From positions 815,684 through 879,683 of the forward strand of contig VYZI01000105.1 in the NCBI GenBank assembly GCA_013397695.1: a stretch of 64,000 nt of DNA. The letters run 5' to 3'. Origin of the DNA: Centropus unirufus (taxonomy: Eukaryota; Chordata; Aves; Cuculiformes; Centropidae). Positions 38,059 to 51,392 of the stretch are shown here, piece after piece. Under the pieces are notes generated by a model. The model had not been told where the DNA came from, searched no databases, and worked only from the letters and a program-made list of their open reading frames with translations. Positions within the stretch are counted from its first letter, which is position 1, and each line of letters begins with the position of its first letter. The position numbers and the translations under genes are program-made.

Positions 38059-38226
38059 CTCAATCTGTTGAATGGCCTCTTCCCACTGACGGATGGCCTC
38101 CAGATCCTCTTCTGTGATTTCTGAGAGCACAGCTTGATCCTGGTTCTGGTTCTGCCACGCACTGTCTCCTCCATTAAAGATCTTCTCACCATCGGGTAGG
38201 TCAGAGAAGGGGGTCTTTGGGCTCTG
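38059..38226 (-). CDS. TSNARE1: Internal coding exon of a Qa-SNARE protein, probably TSNARE1
   Basis: Seen: on the minus strand a long pyrimidine tract ending in CTCAG lies just above 38226. It is followed by 168 bases (56 codons, no stop) and a GTTAGT donor at 38058-38053. Read from the first base, the peptide starts QSPKTPFSDLPDGEKIFNGG (residues 1-20), passes a Q/N-rich stretch (about 25-31), and from residue 36 reads EITEEDLEAIRQWEEAIQQIE up to the splice site, given here as residues 36-56 with E36 preceding the 20-residue core. Known: syntaxin 7 and 12 carry a related sequence, an acidic EITE/Q-DLxxI segment then xREtAIRQLE, where the SNARE helix begins; these proteins pair with other SNAREs to drive endosomal membrane fusion. 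Inferred: the AI-Q-Q-I-E form and the Asp/Glu/Ala wording fit TSNARE1 better than STX7 or STX12. The exon is phase 0 at both ends. The rest of the SNARE helix and any membrane anchor must be in exons at lower coordinates, which I did not find here. An alternative acceptor three bases further in would remove the first Gln. Exon confidence is high; the exact paralogue is less sure. Confidence 0.8.
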
Positions 38227-38257
38227 CTGAGATGGGAGAATGGGAAGAAGGCAAAGG
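38227..38257 (-). promoter_or_regulatory. Splice acceptor and polypyrimidine tract of the SNARE exon
   Basis: Read on the minus strand, this stretch is almost entirely C and T (CTTTGCC, CTTCTTCCC, ATTCTCCC) and ends in CATCTCAG directly before the open frame. This is a near-ideal 3' splice site and is the main reason for the exon start chosen. A second AG lies three bases into the exon (a CAGCAG tandem acceptor), so NAGNAG-type alternative splicing that adds or drops one Gln is possible. Confidence 0.8.
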
Positions 38258-39661
38258 AATTATAAATGTTCAGTTTCACATAGTCTTTTTCTGGAAAAAC
38301 AGTACCTTAACAAAATGTTTAAACCACGGTGAAAAGGTGAAGAGGATAAAATCAAGTTAGATTAGGAAAACTATCAAGTCTTCAAGGAAGTGTTATGACG
38401 TTAAGGCAGATCTCCTGAGCTATATTTGACCTCCAGCTTCTGTTTTCCAACAATTCTAATAGAACAAAATATTCATGTTCATCTGAAAAATCACACGTTT
38501 ACTTCATCAATTTTCCTGCAAATTCTTCTGGAATTAGATACTTTCTCAGGCAGACATAAAGCCCATGTATTTTCCTAGAAGACTTCACGATCCAACATTC
38601 AACCAAACAAAGGATGCTATCTTGTCTATCTATGAGATAAACTAAATACATCCTTGAGCTGTGCTTTGATGCCTAATAAAAAGTTACAAAAAATAAAAAA
38701 ACCCCAAACCTGCAATCCAAGTGCTTGAAATGCTCTCAAGTTCAAAGATATGGCAGTCACTAGAGCACATTCCTGACCTGAATGCCCCTAACGTCCCTGA
38801 AAGCCACAGGAGAAAACAAGCACAAGAATTCAGGGGGATGTTCAGTTCTCTGAATTTGGTCTTATCAGAAGCACAGAGATTGGGGCACAGAAGGACTGGA
38901 GAATTGGAAGAAGTGGGAGGACTGGAAGCTGCAGTGGCAACAACCAAACTCATCACAGCAAGAATGACAATCCTAACCAAGCATGCATGGGGGAGCCAGA
39001 GAAATGAGAAATACAGAGTGTGATACAATGTGTTCTTGATTGTTTGCTTAGAGATATGCCTTGAAAGAACTGTGAAGGATGCATGGAATGGGGAATATTT
39101 AACTCACAGTCACACTTAGACACACTGTCTGGCTAGATTTTGACAAATATCAGGCATCTAGAAATTCTTAATTCTTTAAGTCAAATTCTTTTCAAAGTGT
39201 GTAATTTCTGCAGTGAGAAACTAAAGAACTTTTGAAGTTGCCTGAAACGATACTTTGCCTAATGAAAGAAATTAATTTATCATTATTATCATCACTTAAT
39301 TGCAGACAAAAGAAATACATATGTGATGAAGAAAATAGGGTGATGGAAGAAGTAGAGGCAATAAACAGTCAAGTACCTTTCCAAAACATAAACGGAAGAT
39401 AAAAATCTTTGACACTAATGTTTGGGTTTTTTATTCACTTTATACTTCCCTGGGATCTGTTATCTACAGAGAAAGGGTGTGTTACAGGAAGGAAATTGTC
39501 ATTTAAAATTAAGTTAAAATTTCATCTACACTTTAAACAGCACATTTTAATAAGATTAAGATACTCTAGGGGTGTTTTATTCACTAATTATTATGTGCAT
39601 TGGACACTAACTCACCCTGTAGAATGTTTTACTGCCAAAAGCATATATTAATGGACTCAGG

Positions 39662-39677
39662 AAAAAAAAAAAAAAAA
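39662..39677 (+). repeat. A16 homopolymer
   Basis: Sixteen consecutive A residues with no recognisable retroposed sequence in front. Confidence 0.85.
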
Positions 39678-42600
39678 TCAGTGATTCATTTACTGTGACA
39701 GAGGTGCCCTCTCATCATCTTCACCAGTAGGCTAACTAGCACATGCAGAAGCAGTTATACTGCACATTGCCAAGTAAGCTGGAAGAGCCCAAGAGCAATG
39801 ATGCTATGCCATGGACCTAAATACACATGAACGCCATACTTTCAATGCAGGTAGGCATTTCAGTCGAAGATAATAAATTTACAAGTTTTTAAATGTTTCC
39901 CGATCTGTTCTGATGTGGGAGCACAGGATTAATGGGACAGCCAGCAATACAGCAACCAGCTTTTCATACTATATCAGCCCACGTACTAGCACAGTTCTAT
40001 CACAAATATGCTTGATCTTGGCATGAGACAACTCTATTAGTCATCCCTACTTGTTGGTCCTGGAATCTGTAAATAACACACCCCCCACAAATAATCCAGA
40101 GAATGCACTGTAAGTGATGCTGTTCAGTCATCTTGTGCAAAACTGGCTATTCATGTGTTTAACTAGATAATGGTCTAGACACAGATGTTTTTCTCTAAAC
40201 AAAGTAGTGGCTTAAGTTAATTTCAGAGCTGCTGAAGGCAATTATGTGAGTTTGTATCTTTAACATCTTTTGAGAAAACCCAACCACAGCTGCTGAATGA
40301 GTGAGTAAATCAGGAAATAAAAGGAGGCAGGGAGGGGGCTGAATTTTCAATCCAGATATAAAAATGGCTCAGTAGTAACTTTAAATATTGGGGTATGTTG
40401 GCTGCCTATGGTAAAAAATAAAAAGTAATTTTGTGTTTGCTGATTGTACAATGTCCCTCATCCCTGTGAAAAAGTGAACAAATGCTGAATTCAAAAGTGT
40501 GAAGAAATTTAATGACTTTTAGTAATTCTGATAGAAAAATGTGCATATATATATTTGGATAGAAAACTGCATATATAGCTTGATTTATCAGTGGGTTTTG
40601 TTCCCTTTTGAGTTGTGTTCATTGCCATATTTGACAAAATATTCTATTTATAGCAAGGAATGATATGACGGAGGGCAATCATGGAATCTCCACAGATAAA
40701 GTTCTCTTGACAATGCACTGGAAGGGGCCATAAATCCCTAAACAGACATTTCTGCATTAAATTGATTTAGTGCCAAATTTTATGCCCTGTGAATCTCTGT
40801 ATAATTTTCTGTTGAATTTCCTTTCATAAATTGTTAATTGAATGTGTTTGAAGTTGTTCTTTTGTTGAAATTTGCCTGTGGCAGATTTTTGTCAAGCTGT
40901 ATCTATAAACCAATCTCTGCCTGCCTATGGAAAAAATGACAGGAGATAAAAAGTTGAGTATATCTGATATGCTCAGTAGTTCTTTTAAAACTAAATTCTT
41001 TGGACTGAGGGTCATACTATGCTGTTCGTCAGCACATCTGAAAAATTATCCCAGGCAAAACATTTTTTCTGTTGGATAAAATCTTTTCACTAGGATAAGA
41101 TCGCTGCTGCTTACAACTACATTTTTTATCAGATTTATTCTACCAATGGGGAAATGTTACATGCAGTGGCTGATAAAGAAAAAAAAAAGGATAAAAAAAG
41201 TTTCTATCTGGATGGTGGCAACTTCTGCTAGTATCTGTACTTTACCAGCAGTAAAATCTTTGCATCACAAGCTGGATTTCTGAGATACCTCCTAAGACAT
41301 CCCTTTCCAAACGCTGTGCCTGCCTCACTTACCATTTGTATATTAGAAGGGACAGAAGATAACTGTTAACACAAACAATCCCTTCCCCTTGTAAACAGCA
41401 ATATCACAAGTTTTACAACCCAGGTCACTCACATAAATTCACCAAGTTAAGGACTGAAATCACCTCTGTTCTACTTCCCATATGGTCTCTACTCCATCCA
41501 GAAGCAGAAATCTAACACGAACCCCACCTAATATAACATCACCCGGCCTTCACAGTTCATCCTCAGAGAGTTAGGGAATCTTCTGTATGAGTAAAATGTT
41601 TGCTGATACTGTCTCAGTGTAGCTCCCTTTTATATCTCTAACACTAACAACGCCATTTCTGATTGCTCGTTACAAACTGTTACCGTATCAGAAATTAAGA
41701 ACACAAAATGTTGACTCAACATGAATGAGAAATGGCTTTTGCTGCCAGTGAAATGTTTACTGATTTCAAAGCAAAATTTCTTTGCTTGTCCCTCATCAAA
41801 ACCTGCAGATATAGAGAAAAATTATAAGACATGGGAACACACACACATACACCTCCTCTAGCTCAGGTTAACTACAAGTCACATCATTAACGCATCAAAT
41901 GTCAGTTGCAGTGACAAAGTCCCTCCAAAAAGAAGCTGATGTAAATAATTAAGAATTATTGGAACTGGATTTGCACACTCTGTCCTTCAATTGAATGTCA
42001 CACTACAGTGACAGTAGGGTGAAGGGCTGAAGAAGACATTCACACACTTCTACCTTCAACTTTGGCATCAAGATGGTTGAAAATAAGACTTAATTGAGTT
42101 CAGTGCCTGAAATTAGAAAAAGTTAGCCCATTCCTACATCACCTACATCCATACATGAAACAGAGGTGGTGGTACCATCAAAGTGCAGAAGGTGATTCTC
42201 CGAACTAGACTGAAAACATAATTCTGGAGAATGAGAAAGAACACAAGTACTTTTTTTATGACCTGGTTGCAAGACACTTGAGACTGAAAGCTGCCTCCTT
42301 TATTCTACATCATCCTGCAAGCTCTTAGAGACAGTCTGGTAACTGGTTGCATTACATGGCACAATTTCTCTTAGTCCAAAACCAGTCCAAATCAGAAAAT
42401 AAGCCGTCTTTGATACGCACAGCACAACTTACAACTTCCTTTGTTAGCTCCAGCTTTCTACAAGCAAAGGTAAGAGAAGTTTGATTTTTTACTACTGTGA
42501 AATCATTTGCAACTCATGAAAATAGAGTATTTTACTGATCTTACATGACTCAGAAACCAAGGAAGGATATTCTGTCTTATCCAATCTCAAGATTCCTCCT

Positions 42601-45600
42601 GCACCTCTAGCAAGTATATGGCCAGCTCAAGGAGTAATCAACACACCTCCCACACCTCCTCCAAACAATTACATCTCCTTGGGTAAAATTTTGGTGCTAG
42701 TGTTCACACAAAATGCAAATGCAGAGATGTTTATCCCCTGCTTTATAGTATGTATAGACATATAAACAGCCAGGCTACACTTTATGAGGATATCCTGTTC
42801 TTACTAGCATCCAGGCTTAGTGACTCACATTTTATTGTATGTAGAATAATGAGGCCAGAGTGCCTGCATTAAAGATCAATAAAATACTTTACATGGAGGG
42901 CCACGGTGCATAATACTGCCATAGTTGCACTGCCTGCCGCTGCCTGATGCTTTTTTAATAACAGGTTGGCACTGCAAGGTGTCTGAGACTAAAAAAAAAA
43001 GCACAGAGCAGTCCGTTTGGCCTGCCTATCTACAATGTACAGCTAGGTTAAGAAGACAGATAAATCGGATTAGATGAACTTTCTCAAACCATCCTTCCAA
43101 AACAACTAACCTTGCAGACTCAATGAGATTTAGAGCTGTATCTTGCCAAGCAAAAGCCCAAAGCAATTACAGGTAGAAAGGCCTCAGGCAGGCACAGAAC
43201 AAGCAGCCTGGGACTTCTAAATCTTTTAGAGGAGTGAAATAGTGATATTACAACTTTGCATTATCTTTCACACAGAAGATTGCAGTAGTGATTGGTAATC
43301 TGAGCTCAGTTACCTTACAAGAGGAGCTTCCCACATCAACAGGGGAAGAAATGCGAACATGAATTAACCATTGCTTGCTCTTTCCTTTCACTCAAGTGCG
43401 GGCATGCTTAAAACTACCGTAACCAGTACAACATTTAAGTGGGATGTTTTCAACCCATCCTGCATGCATCACTGACACAGGCAAACACAGAAATGCATTC
43501 GGCATTTTTTTCAAGTTATGTAGATTTGATTACACTACACCAATGTAGCATGAAAAAACCAGCATGGGGTAATTAGCATAAAGGGAAGGGCTGAAGTGTA
43601 TTTTTATTTAAATTAACTAGAATCTCTCATGTGTGTCTGTCTTCACTCTCTACCAAGCTGTTTACTTTTGAATGATGTCAACCTGAAATTGTGCAAGAAA
43701 ATCACCATTTCTACTGGCTTCCTGCCATGGAATCTGCAAGAAATTAGTAGCTTTAGAGAAAATGTAATGGCAGAATGTATTTTGCTAGTTCACTTTTCAG
43801 CCCTTATAAATTTAATTGTTAAGTCTCTGCAGTCACGGAGACAAAGAAAATCCATTTCGTTTCCCGGAACTAGAAGAGACTTAGTAACAGTATACCTAGT
43901 TCATACCTCCTACTGTTTTCTTCTTCTTTATTTTTCCTTCAAGACTTTATTACTTCACCAAATTCATTCCGAGCAATCCTGACCTCATCACCTAGGGCTG
44001 CTCTACTTCAGAGTCGATCTTACTGTACTGAAGGTGAGAGAATTAAATGACGTCTCTGCGGTAGATGAAAAAAAAAGAAAATAAGCCAGGAGCCTGGAGT
44101 TTAGCTCTCTGAAAACCAATGTGCTTTAAAGAAGAACAGAATATTTTCACCCCAAGGTGAAGACCAAATTTAGGAGGAATGCCCTTCTCACCAGGCTTAG
44201 ATGGTTGGACTGACATTGATATTTGGCTCATGGAGATCATCAGCTTCTAGGGCAAACTTCAGTAGAACATGAGATGCATTTTTTTTTTTCATGTATTGCC
44301 ACCCTGCATAGTTGTTACAAACTCTCTGTAAGGGAAGGAGGTGACAGTTTTTCCTGTTCTTTTTTCCAAGTCCTTCATATTTTCTCTTGATTTGTCAACA
44401 TTATTTACCATGCAAACAGATGGTACCCTGGTGATGTATGTGAAACATAGGAGCAAAAGTGGAGAGGTATGAATTTCCTCTCTCTGTAATCTAACATTCT
44501 TTTCTTTTCAAACCCATGTAATTAAATGACTAAAGTCTGATCACACATGTCTAAACCCATCCTTCTCAAAGCCAATTGCCTGTGCTATCACCTGCTTCAG
44601 GTGGCATCCCTATACATGCAAAGCAAGTGGATAAATGCTCCTTTAAGACTGTCACAAAAGAGAGAATTTGCTGGTTTTTTTACAGCATTGAATCACATTC
44701 CTAAAGCTGTTCCCACCCTTTCCTAGCTGTCTGAATTATATTCTCATAATTTTCTGTCTCTGCGCGACTCTGCTGCTGGCACGGTGCTTTGTCTGGCACT
44801 GCTGGCTGAGAGCTGTACTGTACATCGTCCCTCAATCTTGATGCTAGGCAGAAATCCCCCCTGCTTGCAGCTAAACACCCGAAGCCCTCAGCATTTGTGT
44901 AAATGGACCAGACTTGCTAGAGCTCACAGACACATTGAAACTGTCTAGAAAGAACTGTGTTGTTCCTGACTCCCAGTGTAGGCACGGCACAGCTGGTGAG
45001 CAGGTCCTTCCTAGAAAGGCAAACAAGAAGAACCAGTCACTGGCTCACTCCTTAACATGCATCTAGTGCAAAAAAAATAAATTTGTAAGTCTTTTTTGTG
45101 GGTCCTCATGGAGGCAAGAGCAAAATTCAGCCTGATTCGCTACAGCAGAGGCAACCCCTGGCATGGGCATAGTGCTACTGTGTAGTGTGGATCAATGGAA
45201 AAGTAGGAAGATGCTGGAGATAAAATGTATGTCTTTTCTTTCAAGAAATTGACTTTTGTATAACCTGGAAGGTATGAAAATGGAGAGCTTTACTGAATAC
45301 TGGAAGTCTTTATGCAGAATGGTGCAATTAAGTTTGCATATTAGTGGCAAAACCAGAGTATATTTTTATACCATGCACTTTGGAGGAGACTCACTCCTGT
45401 TAATCCTCATGTCCTCCTCAGGTTTTTTTGGAGTGGTTAGCCACATGTTTTCAGAAACATGGCTGACTACCACAAAACCTCTTTGGCAGCAATCTTTTAA
45501 TCTCATGTTGTTACTGGCCTTTGGCAGGATTTAAGTGACTGTTCAGTGCCCAAGCAAATGTTCCCAGCCCGGTATTGAGGAACTCCTAGACAAAGCATCT

Positions 45601-48600
45601 GCCTGTTTCAGAGCTCCTGCACTGTCTGTGTTCAAAGTACTTCTGCTTATGCTCAAAAGCCTGATCCCAAATGTGGAGCTTTTCACCATGCATCTGGAAG
45701 AGCTTCACTGAGCCTTTGTCAGTGTACAGGGTCAGCGGATGGGGATGAGAATGGAGGCACAAGACAAGGGTCCTGCCTTTTTGTGAGAGTGGGGTTGACT
45801 TTTGTGGGAAAGGATGAGCAAACTGGGGGATAAGCTTAGAGTGGCAAGATGCGAACATGTCTGTTCATCCCACCACAGCTTCGAGCACCACCCATGGAAA
45901 AGCCCCAGCTTGAATAACATCAACATTGTACTGAGAAAATAGCAAGATGCTGCAGCATAGAAATGACTATTGTTGCATTGGGACAACAGTAATGCCTGTG
46001 CTGGCAAACGTAACCTCTTTTCACTTGCAGGCTTTTCTCAGCAGCCTTTTATTATCCACTGGATTTCACCATAAAGGATGAAGACATACATGGTCTGCCT
46101 TCCATTGCAAAGGATGCTCTGTCCTTTGGTCCAGTTCACAGCAATGTTTTTCAGCACTAACTCATAAAATAATTCTAGCTAAAAAAAAGGCTGTCGCAGA
46201 CTGACTGCCTGAAAACATAAAGTCAAATTAATTTAGTCAAAATGTTCAAGTAAAAGACTCAGAGCCAGGCAGAGTTTACCTGACTAATTAATTGATGATT
46301 CCCATGTGACATCTCCACCTGAGAAGGAAACCTCTGGATAAAAAGAAATCAAGCCATGGAGCCGGGAATAACATTTGTCCCATCTGAAAGAGCCACTCCA
46401 AGAAGGTGTGAATTCAGCAGTACCCATTGCATGTCATGATATCAGCAGAGAGACAAGCAGATCAAACCCAGAAGTTGGGAAGTCCAGCAAGAAAATGTCT
46501 TTAACAGACCCCTCACATGTACACAGTAGTGATTAAAGAAGACAGAACCAAAGTTCCAGCTTCCTCAACGTCATGTAACCCCACCACCACCACCTTTTTA
46601 TTTTTATTTGCCTGTAAATTTGCTACAATAAAGCCTATTGATCCAACTCTATCTGCAAACAGGTGCTTGTTAGGTATTATGCTAATACTACACAAAACCC
46701 CTTAATTGTTTTTCTTCAGGACATTTTTGGTTTTAATTAAAATACAAACAAAAGTAATAAAAATGTTAAAAAGATACAAAATGATGGACACCTGTAGTGA
46801 AACAGGAGACACTAACAGAATAAAACCCGAAAATGTTCCAGATCTAATTTGAGAGTGTCTAGCAGCATTGCAATACAACATGCTGTCACGAGTCAGTGAT
46901 GTTATCTGTGATCAGCCTCTGGAGAGCCCATTCAGAACAGCCGAACAGCACGTAAAGGGTTTGCCCCGGCTTCTCTTTTCAACAGATTTGAGGAAAACCT
47001 TCTGTCTCTAGGGAGATATAATTATATTGAGTTTTCTGACCAAAACAGACTGAACTGAGGCTGTCACAAGCACATCAAATAAAATGAGATTTAGGAAAGC
47101 AAAGACACCATGAGATCATGGAGGAAATAATTGTTTACAAAGACTTGATAGTTATGTGAGGCTACTTCCCAACACAGGTTGAAGATTTGCCTGCCTTTTT
47201 TTCTAGGATCCTTTTTTATATTATTTAACAAAGGATAAATCCAGACAAGTGATTTTGACACAAATTTTGCCCCTTATACCTCATCAGCTACACATCCAGA
47301 TGACCTTAAAAATAGGCGGATATTTCTGCACTAGTTTTGCTAGAGAAGGACTTAGGAGAAAACACAAACCCTATCCTGTTAGGAAAGACGTGAAGACAAT
47401 CCAAACACAGCTTGAATGGGTTGTTTTCAGCCAGCTCAAAAGAACCCAGAAGAGCCCATCTATCTATGTTTATAATATAGTTTCTGCTGTTCCTCTCCGA
47501 TCAAGAAAATAACTGAGGCCAGGAAAGCATGTTCTTTATGAGTTTTTCCTTAAACTTAGAAAACAAAATAGGCCTTTACCAAGACCAATGTTACTTGCTG
47601 TTTTTCTGTGCTACACCCAAGAATTCCTTAGGGAGCAAGTTTCTTGGTCTTTTTTCAGTGACATATCTGCTCAAGCTAACAAGGAGTGTGCTGAAAGTGC
47701 ATAACTTAACAAACAGAAATTCTTCTTATTATCACCACATGTGATAGTTTGCTTGTTCGGTGTTCCCTCCAAACATGTTATGTTCCACATTATGGGACGC
47801 AGACATCCGATTGATAGTGCTGGAAGGTAAGGAAAATACTTGGAAATCAATATTTGATTCTAGTCATTATATTCTTAAATGTATATTTATGCCACATCAC
47901 TGCATAAAAGAGCCTAGCAGACAGGGTCTTCTGCCAGTAAAATATCTGTGGCATTTGTTCTTAAAGAAATATAATCAGCAAAATAGAGATCACATTTTCA
48001 ACTAAACTGATGAATAGGTTGCTATCCTTCTAAGAGTGCCCTCTCTACAACCCCGAAACATCAATAGGTGCTTTCCCAGTAGCCTTTCCTCCTATCAGTC
48101 CTAGACACACCATGTAGGAACAGATGACCTGTTCCCTTGACCAGTGACAGTCCCCATCTTACATAGTCTAAACTCCCAACCTTTAAATAACCTTAAAAAA
48201 ACATAAGGTCAACAGAAGGGAATTAAACGGTTACCCTGATTTCTGTGTGCTGTGACAGCAAGAAGCAACATAGATCAGAGGACACTGTTTTATTGGAAAT
48301 ATTCAACAACTGGTTGACTTTATTTGGAGAATGTGAGTTTCAATATCAAGAAAAATGAAGAGCGACAAATTCAATTTCCAGTCAAACAGATTCAGCTTAT
48401 TTACTGGTTTAAAGAAAAACACAAGAACAGCAGCAAGAAAATTATATTCTTCCTCAAGAATAGTGATATAGTTATTACAGATCTAGACAATGTCTCAAGA
48501 AAAAGAAAGTAAAGGTATCAGGTAAATTTAGTCACAGATGAATATTTGTTATCCAAATGCTTGCAAAGTGAAGTAATGAAAATAGGAAGCATAAACATTG

Positions 48601-49702
48601 CTAAAGGGAACAATGCCTTATTTCTGAAATAGTTGGTCCAGGGAGAATGAAATAGGAAGAATTCAGCAGTTTGCAAATTTATCCTGTATGAGTTTTTATA
48701 GGGCAAGAAAAAGTGAATTTAACCTTCCAAAGAGTGACAAGAAATAGGAAGTGCCAGCAAAAGAAAGCAATGCAGACCAGCTTTATTATCCTCATGTGCT
48801 CTGTGCTGTCTCTGTGATATACGTTTACAGAGATGCTAACCTTTCTTTAGCTCAAGCGTTCAGTCCCATGCTGCATGATTAGCATACAGGCTTGATGAAG
48901 GCTTTCATGAGGATTGAAACACTACCTAAAATGTTTGCAAAATAAAACATTCAGGGAAAGGATTAAGATAAAAAATGCTGAAAGCTTTTCAGCTCAGCAC
49001 CTCCAGAACGTGACATGTAACAAAATTGTCCAAAATCTGCACATTTTTCCAGTGAACATCAGGACAATGTCTTAATTGTGTCAAAGGCAGAAGAGGTCAC
49101 AGATAAATATCCAGATAATTTCCACCACACATTTTTATTGGACCATTATTATTATTTATTTTACTTATGTTTTAACTTTGCCTTGGCTTTCCAAATTGAT
49201 GGGGCATTAACCATCCACACAACTGTTCTTTATTAGCTTTAGCACATAACCTACATGTTTCTTTCCTAACATGAGGCCATTTTGACTTCTATCATTTAAC
49301 TTGGTGAATAATTCACCTGATCTTCATTTATATTCTCACCTTGAAAGTATTTATAGTCTGCAATCATGTCTCTATTGATACATTTTTCTAGACTACTTAA
49401 TTTAGCTCCCTCATTTTCTCATCTGATGTTTATAGACTATACCTCATTATTTCACTTGCCCTGTTTTTGCCATTTTAATTCTCTCTCTATCTACCAATAC
49501 CCTCCCTAAGCCAGTAACTCCATGACTTCATTGCTTAATCCATAAAAATATGTTTTTGTTGGAAACTTTCACCTAAACACAGTAGAAATTTCGTCACATG
49601 TTGAAGTCTGTTCTGAAACTGCTGTATGAGGTATTGGTAGATCGATTGGAAAAAAGAACAAAACGATACAAATAACCCACCAAAATCCCAGACTATATAT
49701 AT

Positions 49703-49703
49703 N
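49703..49703. other. Single ambiguous base (N)
   Basis: The only N in the window. It sits right after a TATATATAT run, so it is probably a sequencing or consensus uncertainty at a slippage-prone site. Confidence 0.95.
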
Positions 49704-51392
49704 TGTGGTTATGTATATTTCTTTTTTTTCATAGAGAAAATCACCCTACTTAGCTTAGATGAATACACTAAGATGTATCTTTCTCAACTGACTGTAGAGT
49801 CTTTTTGCCTTTTGAGCTAGAAATCTACACTGTGAAATAATTATCAGAGATTCCTTTGGCATGCATGGTTTGAGATCCCACTAGATTTATCTGGTACCAG
49901 ATGCAGACAGTGAGGCAAGACAGATCTGAGGTGCTACCCAAGAACTTGTCTAGATTTCCTCTTCCTGGAGAAATCCTGTCTTCCCCCATATGGCACATTT
50001 AAGAGTAGAAAACATGTTTGCAATTATCTGATAAGCATAACCAAGAAGTGATAAAACCCCCACTGTTTTACTGATGTGTGGTTTGTTTATTCATGTTTAA
50101 CACAGAATGACCTTCTATCTCACCACACAGAAGGTTGAACCATATGAAATGCTGCACTTCTTTTGACAAGTTTGCACCTGCTGGAGAGATGTAGAGGCAA
50201 CAAGCATCTACTCCACACTCCAGGTCCTTAATGAACTTAATAATACCATGAAAATATGGAGTGATCTAAGCTTTATATTCATACTGTATGAGATCACACT
50301 GCATCAAAACTTTGATAGATGCCTCTGCTATTTGCTCTTCCTTAAGGGGCAATGACCCGAACATTGGCATGTCTAGTAAATTGTTCTAATGTGTGGTGAA
50401 AGGGGACTAATGGATACAGTAATTGATTGTTTGATGGATAGCTGGGAAGCCCTTTGATTATGAGTTTTTGCTACGGTCCAAGACATTTTCATTCTCCAGT
50501 TAACCCAGAGCTGATTGCTCGCATGAATTATCTACTACTCTGCCTGCAAATATCATTCTCTTAATAAATATTTCATTAGAAACTAACCAGTGGTGGAAGA
50601 GAGGAGAAAACAGATGCTCAACACTCTGACTTTTGAAGACATGATGGTGTCCCCAGAACAGACACAGAGATTATCCATGAAATGTGCTCAGGTCAGACGA
50701 GAAATCTTTGTTTCTCCAGGAATTACTGCTCATACAATGCAAGAGGCAGGAGGAGGCCTGAAGGTGACTTTAAATCAATCAAAGGAGGAATGACATGAAC
50801 CAGGAGGGAGGTAGTGCAGTAGAGAAGCCACTATGTTAAAGCTGTCTTTCTTGCAAATTCCACCTTTATCTCTCCCATGCTCCAGGACGAGTTTTCATGT
50901 AACAAGGAGTCCTGACCCAAAAAAAGAGAATATCAGCAGGAAAATGGAGTTGCAGTTCCTGAAGTTTAGTTGCTGAGGGTTGAATTTTGATCCTAGTGAA
51001 GCTCACAGCAAAATTGTCATGGATATTAATGGGGTCTCTATTGATTATATATCTTCCCATGATGACGTCTCAGAAGCTATTTACCACCTATGTTTAGCTT
51101 TATCATATTTAACTATTTATTCAATATATCTGTATTAAACCTATTTGTTTCATTGCATTTGTTGCTTTTTAGAATTACATAATTTTGAGTTTACAAAGAT
51201 TGTGACTCTTCTCTCCAAAAATGCTAGCTAACCTGTTCTTCTAAAGGACAGTGTAGAAACCAGACAGTAAAAGAATGAATGGAGAAATCTGTTTTGCCAT
51301 TCAAATTCCCAATCCTTGATCAACACTGCTTCATATCCATTAAAATTTTCAAATATGAAGAGAGCAATAGTTGCAGAGAATTCTTGAGATGA

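Larger units (their letters stand above)
38258..51392. other. Thirteen kilobases of intron without recognisable CR1
   Basis: No gene or interspersed repeat recognised. Simple features are an A16 run (39662-39677), short CA units near 41840 and a T-rich run near 44280. One ambiguous base (N) is at 49703 beside a TA run. 44750-45030 is locally GC-richer, but I see no exon in it. Confidence 0.45.

Noticed and set aside
37977..38279. Minus-strand 100-codon open frame covering the SNARE exon
   Set aside because: It is a different frame from the SNARE reading, runs through both splice sites into intron and has no family match; the 56-codon frame between AG and GT explains the region.
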